Positions 62,458-64,000 of a DNA stretch of 64,000 bases are shown here, piece after piece. A program made the position numbers and the translations under genes. Each line of letters starts with the position of its first letter. The stretch's first letter is position 1. Origin of the DNA: Watersipora subatra (Eukaryota; Bryozoa; Gymnolaemata; Cheilostomatida; Watersiporidae). The notes below the pieces were generated by a model. It was not told the origin of the DNA. It ran no database searches and worked only from the letters and a program-made list of their open reading frames with translations. Location: NCBI RefSeq assembly GCF_963576615.1, contig NC_088711.1:12943869-13007868 (forward strand). Direction: 5' to 3'.

Positions 62458-64000
62458 TCACACTTCATTTGTAATCCATAAAGTCTCCAGGTCAGCATCA
62501 TCGAATGAAAATAGCTTTGTTCGTTGTACATGTGTTATAGGCACATTGACTTGGCCATTAGCTTCTTTGGCCTTGTCCTTCTTTGATTTTTTCACTTCCT
62601 TTCCCATCAGCTGTATAAAACATTTTTAAACTTGTATCGACTATAAAACAATATTAAAGCTATAACTTCGAAGGTCAAGAATAACTGAAAGCTCCATAAA
62701 CTACCTGACGCAACGATACATATGTGATATTTATGGCTAGGATTATTGCATGTGATTAGTCGAATATATGTGCATGTATTATATCTACAGTCGCTTGTGT
62801 ATATAGAATGTATTACGTAAGAGTAAAAGCAAATTACTTTGCTGAGTTTTATAAAATATTGCTCTTAAACGTAACTCTGTATTAAATCTTACTATTATTA
62901 AAAATAATGTACCTCATCGTAGCCCACTTCTAATACATCTACAAATGGAGTCTCTATATGTGGCAAAGGTTTTTCGATTCTGAGGGCTTGTGAGGCAATC
63001 TGATGGTGCCAATGTTTTTGCAAACTCTGAAATAGAGAATTAACATATGCTATAACATGGACATCGCTACACAAATTTTCAACACAAGTGCCAACGGTGG
63101 AAAAGGTTGAGATTAAATTTTAATCATAAACTTTCCATAGTAGGTTCCTTTCCATGTTTCGCCTTTTTGTAGTGGCAAAAACATTTACCACAGAAAAGTA
63201 TGTTTTTGGCAATCTAGCAATAATTAAAGAACGATATATACATAGAGCTAGTTATATATACATAGATCCAAGTATTTATGAGCTGCTGAACCAGAGATCG
63301 GGCTCAACATATAAAATATCTAACAGAAAGTTTGGATTTAGATCTTAGATTGTAATGCTATAGTTTTTGAGCATATATTATATCAAATATAATACATGCA
63401 GGTTACAAATGTGATATGGTTACAAATATAATGCATGCAGCTTAAATATTTGTAAGCTACTAACATACACGCTCATAGATAATAATGGGAAGTTAAAAGG
63501 ATTGATCAAAGAATATAACACCAAAATAGTGTCTTCATCTCAACACTAGTTTCTCAGATATGACTACACCACAGAATTACAATTTGATTCCCTTGGTTGC
63601 TTTGGTTCAGCAACAACTAAATATAGTAGCGAGAGCCTTTGAAGACGATGTTAGAACGAGAACGCCATCGTTTAATTCTTCAAAAAATTTGAGCAGTAAT
63701 CTTTTATTTTGACCAAAGAATGTACCTAGTTTATAAAACTAGTGTGAAAAGCATAGGATAACCAACCTTGATCTCCCAGAGGGAGCTGTCAACAGCATTA
63801 CACTTGTTGATATCGGACTCATCAGGTATATAGGGATCAGTATCGAAGCTGCAAGAGGTGTCACGATGGACCAGGGTTCTACATGTGTCGTGGCGGACTA
63901 GCAGGTTAGTAACGAGTTCAAGTATGAGGAGAATGCCATGAGGTGGAGCTGTCAACGCCATTCTTGATAGTTTCTTAATAAACGCAGCAATTGTCGTAGT
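62458..64000 (-). CDS. NOC4L: NOC4L (nucleolar complex protein 4 homologue), C-terminal exons, cut by window edge
   Basis: Three exons: 64000-63767 (continues beyond the window), 63026-62913 and 62610-62458, all phase 0. The first reads KKLSRMALTAPPHGILLILE, then NLLVRHDTCRTLVHR and DPYIPDESD and SSLWEIK; the second SLQKHWHHQIASQALRIEKP; the third carries a basic stretch (KEVKKSKKDKAKEA) and ends SFDDADLETLWITNEV. This order, ALTAPP, RHP/D-TC-LVHR, DPY, ESSLWE, LQ-HWHP, matches the C-terminal part of NOC4L, a member of the CBF/Mak21 family that works in small-subunit ribosome biogenesis in the nucleolus. Residues 78, 38 and 50 are encoded by the three exons; the N-terminal part lies right of the window. 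The gene converges on the zinc-finger gene, with 293 bp between stop codons. Confidence 0.92.

Overview
The window is eukaryotic nuclear DNA from an animal. It is AT-rich, its genes are broken into many short exons with GT-AG introns, and it carries several metazoan gene families plus dense introns of minisatellites, tRNA-derived SINEs, MITE-like inverted-repeat elements and dead non-LTR retrotransposons. A low-GC marine invertebrate, perhaps a spiralian, fits, but the sequence alone does not fix the phylum. No operons, rRNA genes, CRISPR arrays or prokaryotic features were seen.

Six genes could be assembled exon by exon with mostly matching splice phases. From left to right: (1) minus strand, 13484 down to about 525, a single-pass membrane protein. 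Its N-terminal half resembles usherin (signal peptide, LamG-like region, laminin N-terminal domain, EGF-like repeats) and its C-terminal half resembles the plexin ectodomain stalk (three IPT/TIG domains), followed by a Thr/Ser-rich stalk and one membrane segment. (2) Minus strand, 23002-18425, a complete METTL25/METTL25B (RRNAD1)-type methyltransferase-like protein of about 462 aa. (3) Plus strand, 29226-42870, a complete STK32 (YANK) protein kinase of about 390 aa in 11 exons. (4) Minus strand, 47998-43635, a SNX22/SNX24-like PX-domain protein lacking only its first exon(s). (5) Plus strand, 58212-62164, a 12-finger C2H2 zinc-finger protein of about 759 aa. (6) Minus strand, 64000-62458, the last three exons of the ribosome-biogenesis factor NOC4L, cut by the window edge. 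Genes 2 and 3 are divergent; 3 and 4, and 5 and 6, are convergent. They look like unrelated housekeeping or signalling genes, not a pathway cluster.

The rest is intronic or intergenic and unusually rich in tandem arrays: 27 bp (2311-3088), 34 bp (4215-5180), palindromic GTTAAC (12560-12800), 30 bp (16377-17036), about 23 bp (20095-21420), 34 bp (35598-35886), 76 bp (38226-38612), 36 bp (39315-39480), 25 bp (44691-45568) and 24 bp (48741-49484). Several arrays are split by inverted-repeat elements. A family of about 0.9-kb elements with long inverted repeats and TTAA ends occurs three times. Gene-poor tracts are 13500-18400, 23000-29200 and 48000-58200.

The most interesting points are the usherin/plexin-IPT domain combination of gene 1; an intronic minisatellite in the same gene whose repeat unit is the 3' end of the upstream exon plus its splice donor; the three-unit higher-order structure of the 25-bp satellite; and the TTAA-bounded element family. 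All homology statements are from recognition of motifs, without database searches.
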